Part shown: positions 1-8,876 of the stretch, in pieces
How the letters are laid out: each line of letters opens with the position of its first letter
Numbering within the stretch: position 1 is the first letter of the stretch
NCBI GenBank assembly: GCA_041391365.1
Contig: JAWKOC010000002.1
Span: 372,001 to 436,000, forward strand
Source: JAGRAX01 sp041391365
GTDB taxonomy: Bacteria; Bdellovibrionota_G; JALEGL01; JAGRMV01
Length of the DNA stretch: 64,000 nt
Direction of reading: 5' to 3'
Program-made: the position numbers and the translations under genes
Notes under the pieces: generated by a model
What the model was told of the DNA's origin: nothing
The model's input: the letters and a program-made list of their open reading frames with translations, nothing else
Databases searched by the model: none

Positions 1-1288
1 ATGTAGGGCTCGTGCTGCTAGAGCTTCCACTTGAGGGAGGTCGATCCAGTGCCTGGCGATAGGAATGACGAACCAATCCACCGATGACGACCGATTCTCC
101 TGAGCGAACCAATTGTGTGGTTTCCACAGAACTTTGCGAAATCGCTACACCTCCGGAAACATCTGGAGATCCCAGAGAACTTATTTTTACCGAAATTTTC
201 ATGTCGACGTCACTGCCTGAAGTATGGGGTTCAATTTTTAGCAATGCTCCAATGTTTTGAAATTCGAGGGAGACCGCACCATTGGGCTGAACGATCGGAA
301 ATCCCACGCGAGTTCCACTTTCGATCACGGCCTCGTCGCCACTTTTTACAGACACAGATGGATTTTCCAATACGCGTGCAACTCCCAATGATCGGAAGTG
401 ATTGAGTTTGGGAAGAATGTCTGTGGCTGTTCCCGTCAGAGCTCCCGTAAAGTTGTTGCTTCCTGAGATAGGATTGATGCTATACGACGAGTTGATTCCC
501 ACTTGGGGAATGGGATTCCAACGGAAGTTGAAATTCTTGGAGAAGTTTTTGGCGACTTCTACAAAATGAGCGGTTACTTGGATGGTATCTTTTCGAATCG
601 GAGGATTGGGGATGTTGCGAATTTCCAATCCATTGATCACGCTGGTCGAATAGAGTTTGGCAATCTTTTCGGCCTTGTCATAAGACTGTTTCGAATAGAC
701 CTGCCCCTCGAGAAGGATTTGTCCCTTGACCGAGCGCACAGAAATTTCATCCAATCCGATCTCTTTTTCAATTCGTTTGGCTACCAGGCTGTTGGTGTTG
801 GAGTTGGTTTTGGCCAGATTGATGATTTGGTCTGTGCTCGCGGAGACTTTGCGGATTCTTCCCATGTCATCGGGCAACACAACCTCTCCATCGATCACCA
901 CTTTTTGTCCAACCCGTTTGATGGAAATTCCTTCAATGTCGACCAAAAGCTGTTGTACATCGGACAGGAGTTTGTCAGGATCGGTGGAATAGACGGTCAA
1001 ATTGACAACTTCCCGCTGTTCATTTTTTTGGTCGAACACGATTAACGTAGTGGTTCCTGGGCTTTTGGGAAAGAGAGTGATTCTTCGTTTGGCGCGGTCG
1101 GCTCGGAAGTTTACGATGTTGGGATCACCGACCGTGATGTTTCCGATGGCGTAATCAACTCTCCTGACTTTGGGATTGTTGATGACCAAGTATTCTGTGA
1201 GCTCGTCCTGTGCATTTGCGACATTCGCAAATGCAAGAATCAAACTACTCCATAACATCCATTTCCATTGCATCTTTTTTTTCATCAT
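1..1288 (-). CDS. cpaC: Tad/Flp pilus secretin CpaC (RcpA), C-terminus cut by window edge
   Basis: This is the outer-membrane secretin of the Tad/Flp pilus; about 429 residues are visible and the frame is open at base 1. My translation shows a signal peptide ending ANVANA at about residue 26. A pilus-formation N-terminal domain follows at about 28-95 (TEYLVINNPKVRR, ITLFPKSPGTTTLIVFD). Next is a BON-like region at about 100-190, then the start of the secretin domain (VARVLENPSVSVKSGDEA, later SVVIGGLV). The start ATG at 1288 overlaps the cpaB stop as ATGA, and an in-frame ATG at 1285 is an alternative. It is the last visible gene of the Tad operon; the ATPase and CpaE genes may follow outside the window. 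Family identity is firm; the missing end prevents checking the final secretin motif. Confidence 0.9.
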   Translation of the reverse strand, partial: MMKKKMQWKWMLWSSLILAFANVANAQDELTEYLVINNPKVRRVDYAIGNITVGDPNIVNFRADRAKRRITLFPKSPGTTTLIVFDQKNEQREVVNLTVYSTDPDKLLSDVQQLLVDIEGISIKRVGQKVVIDGEVVLPDDMGRIRKVSASTDQIINLAKTNSNTNSLVAKRIEKEIGLDEISVRSVKGQILLEGQVYSKQSYDKAEKIAKLYSTSVINGLEIRNIPNPPIRKDTIQVTAHFVEVAKNFSKNFNFRWNPIPQVGINSSYSINPISGSNNFTGALTGTATDILPKLNHFRSLGVARVLENPSVSVKSGDEAVIESGTRVGFPIVQPNGAVSLEFQNIGALLKIEPHTSGSDVDMKISVKISSLGSPDVSGGVAISQSSVETTQLVRSGESVVIGGLVRHSYRQALDRPPSSGSSSSTSPT

Positions 1289-2139
1289 GGCACCAGGGTT
1301 GCGTCTTCACCGCGCAACTCAAGCCACTTTGGCTTGGAGCGGATTTCGATGGGGACTTTGATCCCAGTCACCGATTCCGTAGTCGAGCGGTTGGTTTTTA
1401 AGTCTTTGTCGTCTCCAGCTGTGAAACGATCGTGATACGATCGAAGCGCCAGCGTGATGGTTCCGGTTTCTTGTGCAATGGCCAAATCCATGCACATACG
1501 AGGTGTGACTTGCAAGGTCACATTGGAAAAGGAGTTCTGTTGTCCTTGTGAAGCAAAAAAACTTTGCTGGCCAGATCCCTCGGTGGGAGTGAATCGATCC
1601 AAGCGATAGTTGGCACCTGTGGCCAAGACCGGAACGTTTTGAAACAGCGTAACAGCCTCAAGATCTTTGATTCCTTTCCGATCTTGATCCATGGTTCGAA
1701 ACACACCAATCACGTCTACGGTGTCTCCGTTACGAATGTGTCCACCCACACCTGTGATGGCATTGACGGCGACCGTGCAAGCGCGAAGGTCTTTGGGGAT
1801 GATGGGGGAGATCCCGCTTTCTCCAAGCAGAGATAGTTTGGTTTTGACCAGCTGTTCCCCTTTTTTGATGGTGGTTGCTGCAACATAGCCAACCACTTGG
1901 CCGAGTTCTTCCAAGGTTGTCGCCAAAGGCTGTACGTAGGGTTTCGGAATTTGACGCACCTCGAACATCGTTTCGTCGATGATTTCATGCTGGCGAATGT
2001 CTTTGCTGGCAACCAAAACAGGGATGGGTTCAAATGCACCTTGGTAGCGTTTTTCCATTTTTGACACATAAAGCATCAAAGCAAAAACCGATGTGGCCCC
2101 CAATACCACTGCAAACATCAACGCCCTACGGTTCTTCAT
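1285..2139 (-). CDS. cpaB: Flp pilus assembly protein CpaB (RcpC), SAF domain
   Basis: CpaB is a periplasmic Tad pilus component that works with the secretin. The 284-aa product has an N-terminal membrane anchor (RRALMFAVVLGATSVFALMLYV) and then a SAF domain at about 35-105 (PVLVASKDIRQHEII, VGYVAATTIKKGEQL). The usual RcpC C-terminal domain follows (ACTVAVNAITGVGGHIRNGDTVDVIG). I place the start at 2139 because AAGGAAG lies just upstream; an in-frame GTG at 2160 precedes this Shine-Dalgarno. It is translationally coupled to cpaC by ATGA overlap. The cpaB-cpaC order is typical of Tad loci. Confidence 0.9.
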   Translation of the reverse strand: MKNRRALMFAVVLGATSVFALMLYVSKMEKRYQGAFEPIPVLVASKDIRQHEIIDETMFEVRQIPKPYVQPLATTLEELGQVVGYVAATTIKKGEQLVKTKLSLLGESGISPIIPKDLRACTVAVNAITGVGGHIRNGDTVDVIGVFRTMDQDRKGIKDLEAVTLFQNVPVLATGANYRLDRFTPTEGSGQQSFFASQGQQNSFSNVTLQVTPRMCMDLAIAQETGTITLALRSYHDRFTAGDDKDLKTNRSTTESVTGIKVPIEIRSKPKWLELRGEDATLVP

Positions 2140-2353
2140 GATCTTCCTTTTTGAATCCACGCGTCATTGTGAATATGCATGGTCTTTTTTATGGCAATCT
2201 TCACGATCACAGTGTCTATTTTACCCTTGAATTATCATAATTTAAACATAATAACCTTCGCAGAAACAAGATTTCGCCACAAGCCTTGTGGTGCAAGTTT
2301 TATGGTGATTCGATCCATTTCGACATGGCCTTGTCCAAGGTTTTTTCAAACAA

Positions 2354-2854
2354 CTAAGGTTGTCTTTCTTCCCTAACAATGGTTTCCGTTTGTCGGAAAA
2401 GAGGAGATTTTTTCATGGAGGCACGAGCCTGAGCCATGTCTTGTTGAATGGACTCTGCAAGCTCCACTCTTCGCTCTCGAACCTGCTCCTCCAAATATCC
2501 GGGTTCGAGAATCTGGTTGATGAACTGATCGATGTTTTTTTGGAGAGGAGCATAAGATCTGATTTTTTGAATCAGGTTTTGATAAGACTCTCCCTCGATG
2601 ACCAGAGAAATCTGATGATTGTCGAATCCCTTTTTCTGTAAATTTTGAACCATGCGAATGGTGGTTTTGCGCACGACATAGTCGACCACAAAAGTTTTGA
2701 TGTCTTCGCGCTGCGCGCGAATCTCTCGATAACTTTGTTCAATACGATCGTTGATGCTCATCCCAGAGCTGTTTTTTTCCTGCGCGTAAGCCACGGATGT
2801 CCATGCAAATACCAGCATCGCTCCGACAATCATAGATCGAGATACGTTTTTCAT
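2354..2854 (-). CDS. secreted hypothetical protein in the Tad operon
   Basis: A 166-aa protein of unknown function. It has a clear Sec signal peptide (SMIVGAMLVFAWTSVAYAQ) followed by a charged, mostly helical body with many Arg, Gln and Glu and no recognised domain. The ATG at 2854 overlaps the stop of the preceding TadE-like gene as ATGA, and AGGGG lies about 7 nt upstream; the in-frame GTG at 2860 is less likely. Position between the pseudopilin-like genes and cpaB suggests a periplasmic Tad accessory role, perhaps as a small chaperone- or pilotin-like helix protein. That role is inference from context only. Confidence 0.65.
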   Translation of the reverse strand: MKNVSRSMIVGAMLVFAWTSVAYAQEKNSSGMSINDRIEQSYREIRAQREDIKTFVVDYVVRKTTIRMVQNLQKKGFDNHQISLVIEGESYQNLIQKIRSYAPLQKNIDQFINQILEPGYLEEQVRERRVELAESIQQDMAQARASMKKSPLFRQTETIVREERQP

Positions 2855-4173
2855 GACCACACCCCTGGAGGAAATGAAGATAGATATCCGTTGAGAATCA
2901 AGGTTTCGATGATGGCGTTTTGTTCTTCACCGGAAAGGGTCTGATTGAGGGGGCTTTCGGAAGAAGAGGGAGGAAACAAAGTGCCAAACCCAAAGTTTTC
3001 AATCCATGCATTGGCCTGCTCCACGCTGCCGACGGAATCAAAACTGTTTCCAAAATCCAAAAACAAAGGATCACTGCCAAAGGCCGCCGAGGATTGCAGC
3101 GCTCCTGCTGCCGCCGATGTGGAAACTCCGGGAACACCACTGGTCGAAAACGAAGGCCCAAGGGCATTTTTCCATGTAGAGCTTTCGGAGGATGAAAACG
3201 ATGAAATGGAGTTGCGAGCTTGTGGGCTGTTGATCGCTCCGCCCAAAGTTGATAGAACGGCGGTCTTCGCATCTCCTCCTTGGATCAGATTGCTCAAACC
3301 CGCGTTGACACCTCGATAAAAGGCTGAATCTTTCGCGCTTCCTCCCGACCATGACGTAAAGGGCAGAGCGCTGGCCAATTGGTCGGTTCCCAAGGCTCGC
3401 AGTCCTGCAGCGGTGGCCACATCTTTGATGTCAAAGTCGCCGTGAATCACTCCGTTGGCGCTGCTTTCCAAGGCTCCTACCAGAGCGGCTTTGGCGATTT
3501 GGTTGTCCGAATTCATCCAGTCTTGGGTGGTATCGGATCCGACCATCCCCGAAACAACTCCCGTAAGTCCGGCTTCAACGTCCCCCTGGCTTTGTGAATA
3601 CGAAACCAATCCAGATTGTACTCCGGACCCTACAAGTTCTCGCAGACTTCCATTTTCAAAATCGGTTCCCTGAAGAAACTGCGTGGTCTCGTTGCTTGAA
3701 AATCCGCTGGCGAAACCTGCCCAGGTAGCAGATTCCCAATCTACGCTGGTAAAATCGGAGTTGATGAAGCTCGAAGCTGCGGAATAGGAAAACCCGCGAG
3801 CAAAGGAACCCACGAATTTGTCTCCGTTGAAAAAGTTGATTCGACCAAACAGTTCATCCAATCCCAACTGTGCCGTAAGTTGCGGAATCAAGGTGTTGGC
3901 AATGTCCGAGGGGTTGAACAAGGCATCGGGAGGCACAAATTCACTGTACCCACCTGCGGGTACAAAAACCTGCTGGTCTTCATCCCATACAAGACCTTTT
4001 CCATAATCAAATTTTTCCAAAGCTTCGATGTGGAAGTTGATCGATTCTTCGTTGGAGGTCTGGTTGATGCGATAGATCTGAATGATCATCCCGAGCAAAA
4101 AAGCAATGATGGGAAGAATCAAGGCAAATTCAAACGTAGACTGCCCTCGGCGATATTCTTTGTGAGTAGGCAT
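2851..4173 (-). CDS. TadE-like protein with a large extracytoplasmic domain
   Basis: The 440-aa product starts with a TadE/pilin-like leader: RRGQSTFEFALILPIIAFLLG, with Gly then Glu at +5 and a hydrophobic helix at about residues 10-33. A 400-residue exported part follows, rich in Gly, Ser and Ala, with many loosely repeated segments around 150-330 of the type AALVGALESSANG. No known domain is recognised there. The start overlaps the TadG-like stop as TGATG. TadE family members are usually 150-200 aa, so this one carries an unusual extension; it may be a pilus tip or minor pilin adhesin. The leader call is firm, the adhesin role is inference. Confidence 0.7.
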   Translation of the reverse strand: MPTHKEYRRGQSTFEFALILPIIAFLLGMIIQIYRINQTSNEESINFHIEALEKFDYGKGLVWDEDQQVFVPAGGYSEFVPPDALFNPSDIANTLIPQLTAQLGLDELFGRINFFNGDKFVGSFARGFSYSAASSFINSDFTSVDWESATWAGFASGFSSNETTQFLQGTDFENGSLRELVGSGVQSGLVSYSQSQGDVEAGLTGVVSGMVGSDTTQDWMNSDNQIAKAALVGALESSANGVIHGDFDIKDVATAAGLRALGTDQLASALPFTSWSGGSAKDSAFYRGVNAGLSNLIQGGDAKTAVLSTLGGAINSPQARNSISSFSSSESSTWKNALGPSFSTSGVPGVSTSAAAGALQSSAAFGSDPLFLDFGNSFDSVGSVEQANAWIENFGFGTLFPPSSSESPLNQTLSGEEQNAIIETLILNGYLSSFPPGVWS

Positions 4174-5426
4174 CAATGGAGAAAATCCTCCGCAACATAG
4201 TCAATGGTTCCAATGACGTTTCCCTGCAGATCTCGATACACCAATTGATTGTCTGCGCGACTCATGCGCTGCCCACCAATTTCTGCGCGATCGGCGATGC
4301 CGATGAGCTTGGCGCCTTGAAACTCCTCTCCCACCGTACCTTTGCTGATCAGTCCAGAGAGATCTCCTTTTTCTGGAAACGTTCCTCCAAAAGGTTTTGC
4401 GGCCGCTCGCGTTTCCATGGGCATGCTTCGTCGGAACAGGGCGATGCTTCTCCCGCTTTGTCCTGAAATTTCTTCTCCCGTTTCTGGATCTCGAACAAAA
4501 ATATTGAGCTTGTTTTCAAATGCGCTTACCGGTGGAAGATACTCAACACCTGTCAGATAGTGTGTGGTGTAGTCTCCTTTTTTCACGACTTTGACTTCGG
4601 AGCTCGAAACTTTTGGGCCTTGTGGTGTGGGCAACTCACAATAGGGAGTAAGTGTCGAGGGATCGTAAGAATCTGCATAATAATAATTTGGATATCGAAA
4701 CATTCGCTTCTCATTTTCCGGGATGAAAAGAGGATCCCGTTGATATTGGTTGAGCACATTGTACTCATATCGATCGGAATCAACGGATGAGGATTGCATA
4801 CGAAGCTCTCCCTGGAGATAGGCACGGCGAACATCTTCCAATCGAAAATTGGAACCCATTTTCTTTTCTAGGGCCAGGTGAAGAGAGTGAGGCAAGTTGC
4901 TGGGTGCGAGGAAAGTATCGAGCACACGACTGTAGGCAATGTTGTTGGCTCCCGTGACGGAAGAAAGAATGTTGGACGCCAACTCGCTGCGAATGGTTTG
5001 GTAGCTGCGCATGATTTGCTTGCGCCGATGCTCATCGTATCCATCGCAAGCTTGATCACAGGTTGTGTACGCCTTTCCAAGCATGGTATTGATGGTTGCA
5101 ATCGCTGCTCTCGATCGAGGAGCTGTAAATCCTGAAAATCCAGCCATCAAACAAAAAGATGGGGCAAGCGCGGTGTTGGTGGTTTTCCACATCACTTCGA
5201 TTTTTTCGTTCACCTCACGAATGCGATTGAGGTTGATGGTTTGCACATTGGCGGCCAAAAGAGCTGCATAGTCTGTGGTTTGTTGGAGTTTGATTTTTTG
5301 TCGAACGTCCAAACTGCTTTGAAACACCAGGCCAAAAATGGCCAACACTCCTGCAAACGCAATGGCTAGGCCGATGGCGAGTTGTCCCTTTGGTTGGGCT
5401 TCAAAGATTTTTGACCTTCGAATCAT
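4173..5426 (-). CDS. TadG-like Flp pilus assembly protein
   Basis: This 417-aa protein begins with a TadE/G-like N-terminus: KGQLAIGLAIAFAGVLAIFGL, a membrane helix at about 13-33, then QQTTDYAALLAAN, the tract typical of TadG-like proteins. The remainder is an extracytoplasmic domain without a metal-binding VWA signature that I can see. Cysteines at about 92, 118 and 122 (FCLMAG, TTCDQACDG) could form disulfides. It overlaps both neighbours by 4 nt, so it is coupled to the upstream TadE gene and the downstream 440-aa TadE-like gene. TadG-like is the best match; the lack of a VWA domain makes the precise role uncertain. Confidence 0.7.
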   Translation of the reverse strand: MIRRSKIFEAQPKGQLAIGLAIAFAGVLAIFGLVFQSSLDVRQKIKLQQTTDYAALLAANVQTINLNRIREVNEKIEVMWKTTNTALAPSFCLMAGFSGFTAPRSRAAIATINTMLGKAYTTCDQACDGYDEHRRKQIMRSYQTIRSELASNILSSVTGANNIAYSRVLDTFLAPSNLPHSLHLALEKKMGSNFRLEDVRRAYLQGELRMQSSSVDSDRYEYNVLNQYQRDPLFIPENEKRMFRYPNYYYADSYDPSTLTPYCELPTPQGPKVSSSEVKVVKKGDYTTHYLTGVEYLPPVSAFENKLNIFVRDPETGEEISGQSGRSIALFRRSMPMETRAAAKPFGGTFPEKGDLSGLISKGTVGEEFQGAKLIGIADRAEIGGQRMSRADNQLVYRDLQGNVIGTIDYVAEDFLH

Positions 5427-6064
5427 GGTGTGATGGGCATCCTTTCCAATCGAACAGTTTTGGTGATAGCGATCCCATCATAGCTGATTCCCATTTGCTG
5501 CACTTTGCAGGGGTATTCTTTTTTCACCAAGGAAAAAATTTCCGACAGACCAGGAAAAACAATCGGAACGCAATACGTGGTTTCCACCCCGGCACCGGCT
5601 GGGCATCCTGCACCTTGCGCACATCCCAAAAAGTTCACCCGAACAGCTCCACCCACACCCAGCGCCGAAGGATGATTGTACGAAACATCATCTCCGTCGA
5701 AGTAGGCGCGGAGCAAAAAATCTTTCTGATCAGCTTGTCGAATGCGCCGCTGTTCCCAACTCAGACTTTCGAAAATTCTTTTTTCTGCAGAGGCTTCGAC
5801 AATGGTTTGATCGGGATGGGTATAAGGGTAGCTTTGCGTTTTACGATATTGAATCTCTTTAAGCGTACGGTTGCCATAGACTTGAAAGGACCGCGCCGCC
5901 ATGAAGGCTGCATATTGTGTTGCGGTAGAGGATTGGATGTAAATGATGATTTGGACAACGGCCGTAAAGCAGAGAAGTAAAATGGGTAGAAGTAGAGCCA
6001 GTTCGATGGAACTTGTTCCACGTGTCAAATGGTTTGATTTTCTCGTCTTCTTCACTTTCCCCAT
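5423..6064 (-). CDS. TadE-like pseudopilin
   Basis: A 213-aa TadE family minor pilin. The leader TRGTSSIELALLLPILLL carries Gly at the prepilin cleavage site and Glu at +5, followed by one helix (about residues 20-42). The rest is periplasmic, with a conserved-looking AAFMAARSFQVYG segment and several cysteines (about 149, 154, 162 and 183). Start ATG is at 6064; only a weak AGG lies upstream. The palindromic element at 6078-6164 separates it from flp, and the stop overlaps the TadG-like gene. TadE proteins are processed by the Tad prepilin peptidase and needed for pilus formation. Confidence 0.8.
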   Translation of the reverse strand: MGKVKKTRKSNHLTRGTSSIELALLLPILLLCFTAVVQIIIYIQSSTATQYAAFMAARSFQVYGNRTLKEIQYRKTQSYPYTHPDQTIVEASAEKRIFESLSWEQRRIRQADQKDFLLRAYFDGDDVSYNHPSALGVGGAVRVNFLGCAQGAGCPAGAGVETTYCVPIVFPGLSEIFSLVKKEYPCKVQQMGISYDGIAITKTVRLERMPITP

Positions 6065-6077
6065 TATAACCTACTTT

Positions 6078-6164
6078 ATGAGTTTGGGGCCGTACGCCTG
6101 GACCCAAAGGACAGAATGATTTTCGGTCGATCATTCGGGTCCAGGCGTACGGCCCCAAACTCAT
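6078..6164. repeat. palindromic element A: 28-bp perfect inverted repeat
   Basis: Arms 6078-6105 and 6137-6164 are perfect reverse complements of 28 nt around a 31-nt loop. Inside the loop a further 7-bp stem (GAATGAT/ATCATTC) leaves TTTCGGTCG at the tip. It lies between flp and tadE inside the operon. A closely related palindrome sits at 51039-51117 with a compensatory base change, so this is a dispersed element and not a one-off terminator. There is no run of T after the stem. Confidence 0.9.
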
Positions 6165-6191
6165 GTGTTTGGAGAAAAACCCTGGAAAAAA

Positions 6192-6395
6192 TTATTCGTT
6201 GGTCATGGTTTTCATGGTCTGCTCAACCGCTTTGTTCATGATTTGAGCAGCTTTTCCACCTTTGCCGTCTGCACCCATAAATACGGTACGACCCGCAAAG
6301 ATCACTCCGACCACGATCACGCCAAGAACCAATGCATATTCAATGGCACTTTGCCCTCGGGTTTTCTTTTTTGCGAAATGTTTTCGTTTCAACAT
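6192..6395 (-). CDS. flp: Flp-type pilin, major Tad pilus subunit
   Basis: A 67-aa Flp/Fap pilin. KKTRGQSAIEYALVLGVIVVG shows the Flp signature: Gly at the cleavage site, Glu at +5 followed by Tyr, then the hydrophobic helix. The C-terminal half is a short polar tail (AAQIMNKAVEQTMKTM). The ATG at 6395 is fixed by AAGGAG 6 nt upstream; a longer frame from 6518 lacks such a site. It would be cleaved by the Tad prepilin peptidase and polymerised into the pilus. The strong Shine-Dalgarno fits a highly made subunit. Confidence 0.92.
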   Translation of the reverse strand: MLKRKHFAKKKTRGQSAIEYALVLGVIVVGVIFAGRTVFMGADGKGGKAAQIMNKAVEQTMKTMTNE

Positions 6396-6411
6396 GATGT
6401 TCTCCTTGTTT

Positions 6412-6636
6412 TTAAAACGGTAGGGATACAGCCATTTCCATTCCGAGGCTGGGGTTTTCCTCCACCGAATAATAGTTAAAAGCTTCGGATGTTCTTCCAT
6501 ACAAATTGCCTTGCACAAATCCCTGATAAAAATGAAAGGACATCAGTCCAATGCCCATCATCAAGGGGATCAACAAAGCGTACTCAAGCAGAACTTGTCC
6601 GCGTGAGCTTTTGCTGGATTTCCATCTTCTCGCCAT
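6412..6636 (-). CDS. small TadE-like pseudopilin
   Basis: This 74-aa product has the TadE/Flp leader SSRGQVLLEYALLIPLMMGIG (Gly then Glu-Tyr at +5/+6 and a membrane helix) followed by a short exported tail of about 35 residues. I use the ATG at 6636 (MARRWKSS); an in-frame start at 6672 would only add a non-basic extension without a Shine-Dalgarno. It lies 16 bp upstream of flp, so the two are probably co-transcribed. It is longer than Flp by only a few residues, so it could be a second pilin or a TadE minor pilin; the LLEYALLIP motif favours TadE. Confidence 0.72.
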   Translation of the reverse strand: MARRWKSSKSSRGQVLLEYALLIPLMMGIGLMSFHFYQGFVQGNLYGRTSEAFNYYSVEENPSLGMEMAVSLPF

Positions 6637-6809
6637 ACAACTCTTGAAAAAGCAAAGCTCAGGCCAACCCATTCGGGAGGAGGAGTTTTTTTAAACAATT
6701 GATTTTATTTGGTTTTATTGAAGCCTTCACTGAGGCAAACCCCTCATGTGTGCTGTTTTTCAGCAGCAAGATCGTGGAAAACGGGAAAAGAAGCCCCACA
6801 CCAATTTCG

Positions 6810-8876
6810 TCAGATCTGTAGCTTGCGTATTTTTTCCTGTGCTTTTTGGTGATACCGATCACTGGAGTCGGGAGCATATTTTAACACTTCTTGATACAGG
6901 TCCAAGGCCGAAGCTGGGTCTGCCGCGAGTTCTTCCTGAGCCAACCCTTCAGCATAAAGTTCCTTGGCTCGGGCTTCCATTTTTTCTTTGGTCTCTTTGA
7001 GGAGATCATTGATCTCTTTGCTGGCAGGAAATTGTCGATGAAGTTCAGACAATTCTTGATAGGCTTTGGGTAGAGTTTCTGCTGAGCGCATTTTTTCGGA
7101 AGCTTCTGAAATTTGTTGTTGAAGCTTTGTGTCGGTCAATTGAGCAATTTCTTTCAACATTTTTTTTGCCGAGGCATAGTCAGGATGGGAGGAGTCTTGT
7201 GCAACTTGATTGAGGAGTTTTTGAGCTTCTCCGAATTGACCCGCATCGTACTTTCGAGCACCTTCTTTGTAGATTCGAGTTAGGTTTTCTCGCTGCCTTT
7301 CCTGAGATAGCTCGATGCGAGCATGTTGCTCTTTGAGGCTTTTTGTATCTTCGATGGCCTGGAGAATTTCGACATCATTGGGAGAAATTTTTGTGGCTTC
7401 TTCATACAAATCCAGCGCACGATCGAACTGTTTTTGATCGATTTTGATTTGTGCCTGGCGCATCAAGTTTTGAATGTTCTGCATTTTTTCTTGTCGAATG
7501 CGCTCTTCTTCTTCCTCTCTTCGTTCAATTTCGGACTGAAGAGCAATCCATTTCTTTTCGAGCTCCACAACTTCAGGATGGTCTGCAAAATTCTTTTTCA
7601 ACAGATCCAATCTCTGTTTGGCCTTGTCCATGTTTAAGCTTTCGAGCTCTTGACTGAGTCCATCCAGTTGAAATCGAAGAATTCGATCTTCCTCCTTGCT
7701 TAACTTGCGATAATTTTTTCCTTGATTGGTTGTGCTTGGTGAAGTCTGCTCGAACACCTGTGAGAGTTTGTCTCCCTCCAGAAAATACAAAATCATCAGC
7801 CCTACCAGTAAACTTGATCCGATGAACACAAGCTTGCGCATCAGAGATTGGTTTCCGCCACGATGTTGTGGCTCAACGATGGAAGATTCCATCATCTGAA
7901 TGTCAGGCGAAAGCCGACCTGAACGAAAAGGATCTTTGATCTGAGAGGGCTCAGAAGCAGGAGCAATGAATGTTTTTCCTTCAGGGTCTACCGGTGCACT
8001 GGGTACATCGTCTTCGAAGGCTGCGGTTTGCTCCATGGCATCCAATCTAGGTTCTTTTCGTGTGATGGGGTCTTGGATGGATGGCGCTGTTTCAGGGATG
8101 TCAGTGAAAATATTGGGTTGGCTATCTACAGAACCCGACACTACACTGGCTTCGGTGGCATGTTGCAAAGGAAATGGATCTTGCTTCGAATCATCATCGG
8201 TCTCTTGCAAAAAGGAGTCGAGTAAACTTTTTGGATTCGCCGATTCTTGTATTTCTGAAGATTCGTGCTCATCCAAGGGTTCAGATAGATCTTCCAGAAT
8301 AGGTTTGGTAATGGGCCTAGAGGTCTCATCATCTTCATCGGCATCTTTGGGACGAATCGCAATGGCATCAGAAAAATTCTTTTCATGAGATGATGAGTCC
8401 GTCTGAGGATTGTGCGAGTTTTCTTGATCTTCGTCCGTGAGTGGATCCTCACCCATGTCTTCCAAAAAATGTGCAGGCAACTTGATCTGACTCCCAGAAT
8501 AGTGGGTATCATCTTCGCTGGCTACATTTGGCTGAGAAACCATCGAAGAATCAAGATCTTCCATCATCATGGTTTTTTCATAGGAGTTTTCATCTTCCTC
8601 CACCGAAAGGGAAAAGGGTCCCACATGAAAAACTTCTCCAATGGAGATCGTCGTCTTTTTTTTCAAGAATTTCTTTTTGAAAATGGTTCCATTTTTGCTT
8701 TTCAAGTCTTCCAGAAAAATCTCATCACCCTCAAACGAGAGTTTGATGTGTTGTCGAGAAACATCGTGATGTCCGAGAACCACGTCTACATTTTTTGACC
8801 TTCCGGCAATGACAACCTTCTGATGGACGGGTACTTCAGAGAAAAACTTTCCATCTTTTCGAATCAATAGTTTCAT
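6810..8876 (-). CDS. FHA-domain membrane protein with C-terminal TPR-like coil
   Basis: The 688-aa protein has an N-terminal FHA domain (about 20-95; IAGRSKNVDVVLG, VSRQHIKLSF, KSKNGTIF), which binds phosphothreonine peptides. A long acidic Ser/Asp/Glu-rich linker (about 100-340) follows, then one membrane helix (LVFIGSSLLVGLMILYFLEG, about 347-366). The C-terminal 320 residues are Lys/Glu/Gln-rich and contain TPR-like helical pairs (FDRALDLYEEATKISPNDVEIL). FHA in the cytoplasm and TPRs in the periplasm is the likely topology. ATGA overlap joins it to the preceding FHA gene. Role in Tad pilus control is inferred from position. Confidence 0.85.
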   Translation of the reverse strand: MKLLIRKDGKFFSEVPVHQKVVIAGRSKNVDVVLGHHDVSRQHIKLSFEGDEIFLEDLKSKNGTIFKKKFLKKKTTISIGEVFHVGPFSLSVEEDENSYEKTMMMEDLDSSMVSQPNVASEDDTHYSGSQIKLPAHFLEDMGEDPLTDEDQENSHNPQTDSSSHEKNFSDAIAIRPKDADEDDETSRPITKPILEDLSEPLDEHESSEIQESANPKSLLDSFLQETDDDSKQDPFPLQHATEASVVSGSVDSQPNIFTDIPETAPSIQDPITRKEPRLDAMEQTAAFEDDVPSAPVDPEGKTFIAPASEPSQIKDPFRSGRLSPDIQMMESSIVEPQHRGGNQSLMRKLVFIGSSLLVGLMILYFLEGDKLSQVFEQTSPSTTNQGKNYRKLSKEEDRILRFQLDGLSQELESLNMDKAKQRLDLLKKNFADHPEVVELEKKWIALQSEIERREEEEERIRQEKMQNIQNLMRQAQIKIDQKQFDRALDLYEEATKISPNDVEILQAIEDTKSLKEQHARIELSQERQRENLTRIYKEGARKYDAGQFGEAQKLLNQVAQDSSHPDYASAKKMLKEIAQLTDTKLQQQISEASEKMRSAETLPKAYQELSELHRQFPASKEINDLLKETKEKMEARAKELYAEGLAQEELAADPASALDLYQEVLKYAPDSSDRYHQKAQEKIRKLQI

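Noticed and set aside
503..1045. 180-codon plus-strand open frame
   Set aside because: Shadow of the CpaC coding region, which reads continuously on the minus strand with a signal peptide and secretin motifs.
6078..6164. Simple rho-independent terminator
   Set aside because: No T run follows on either strand, the stem is far longer than needed, it lies inside an operon and it has a homologue elsewhere.
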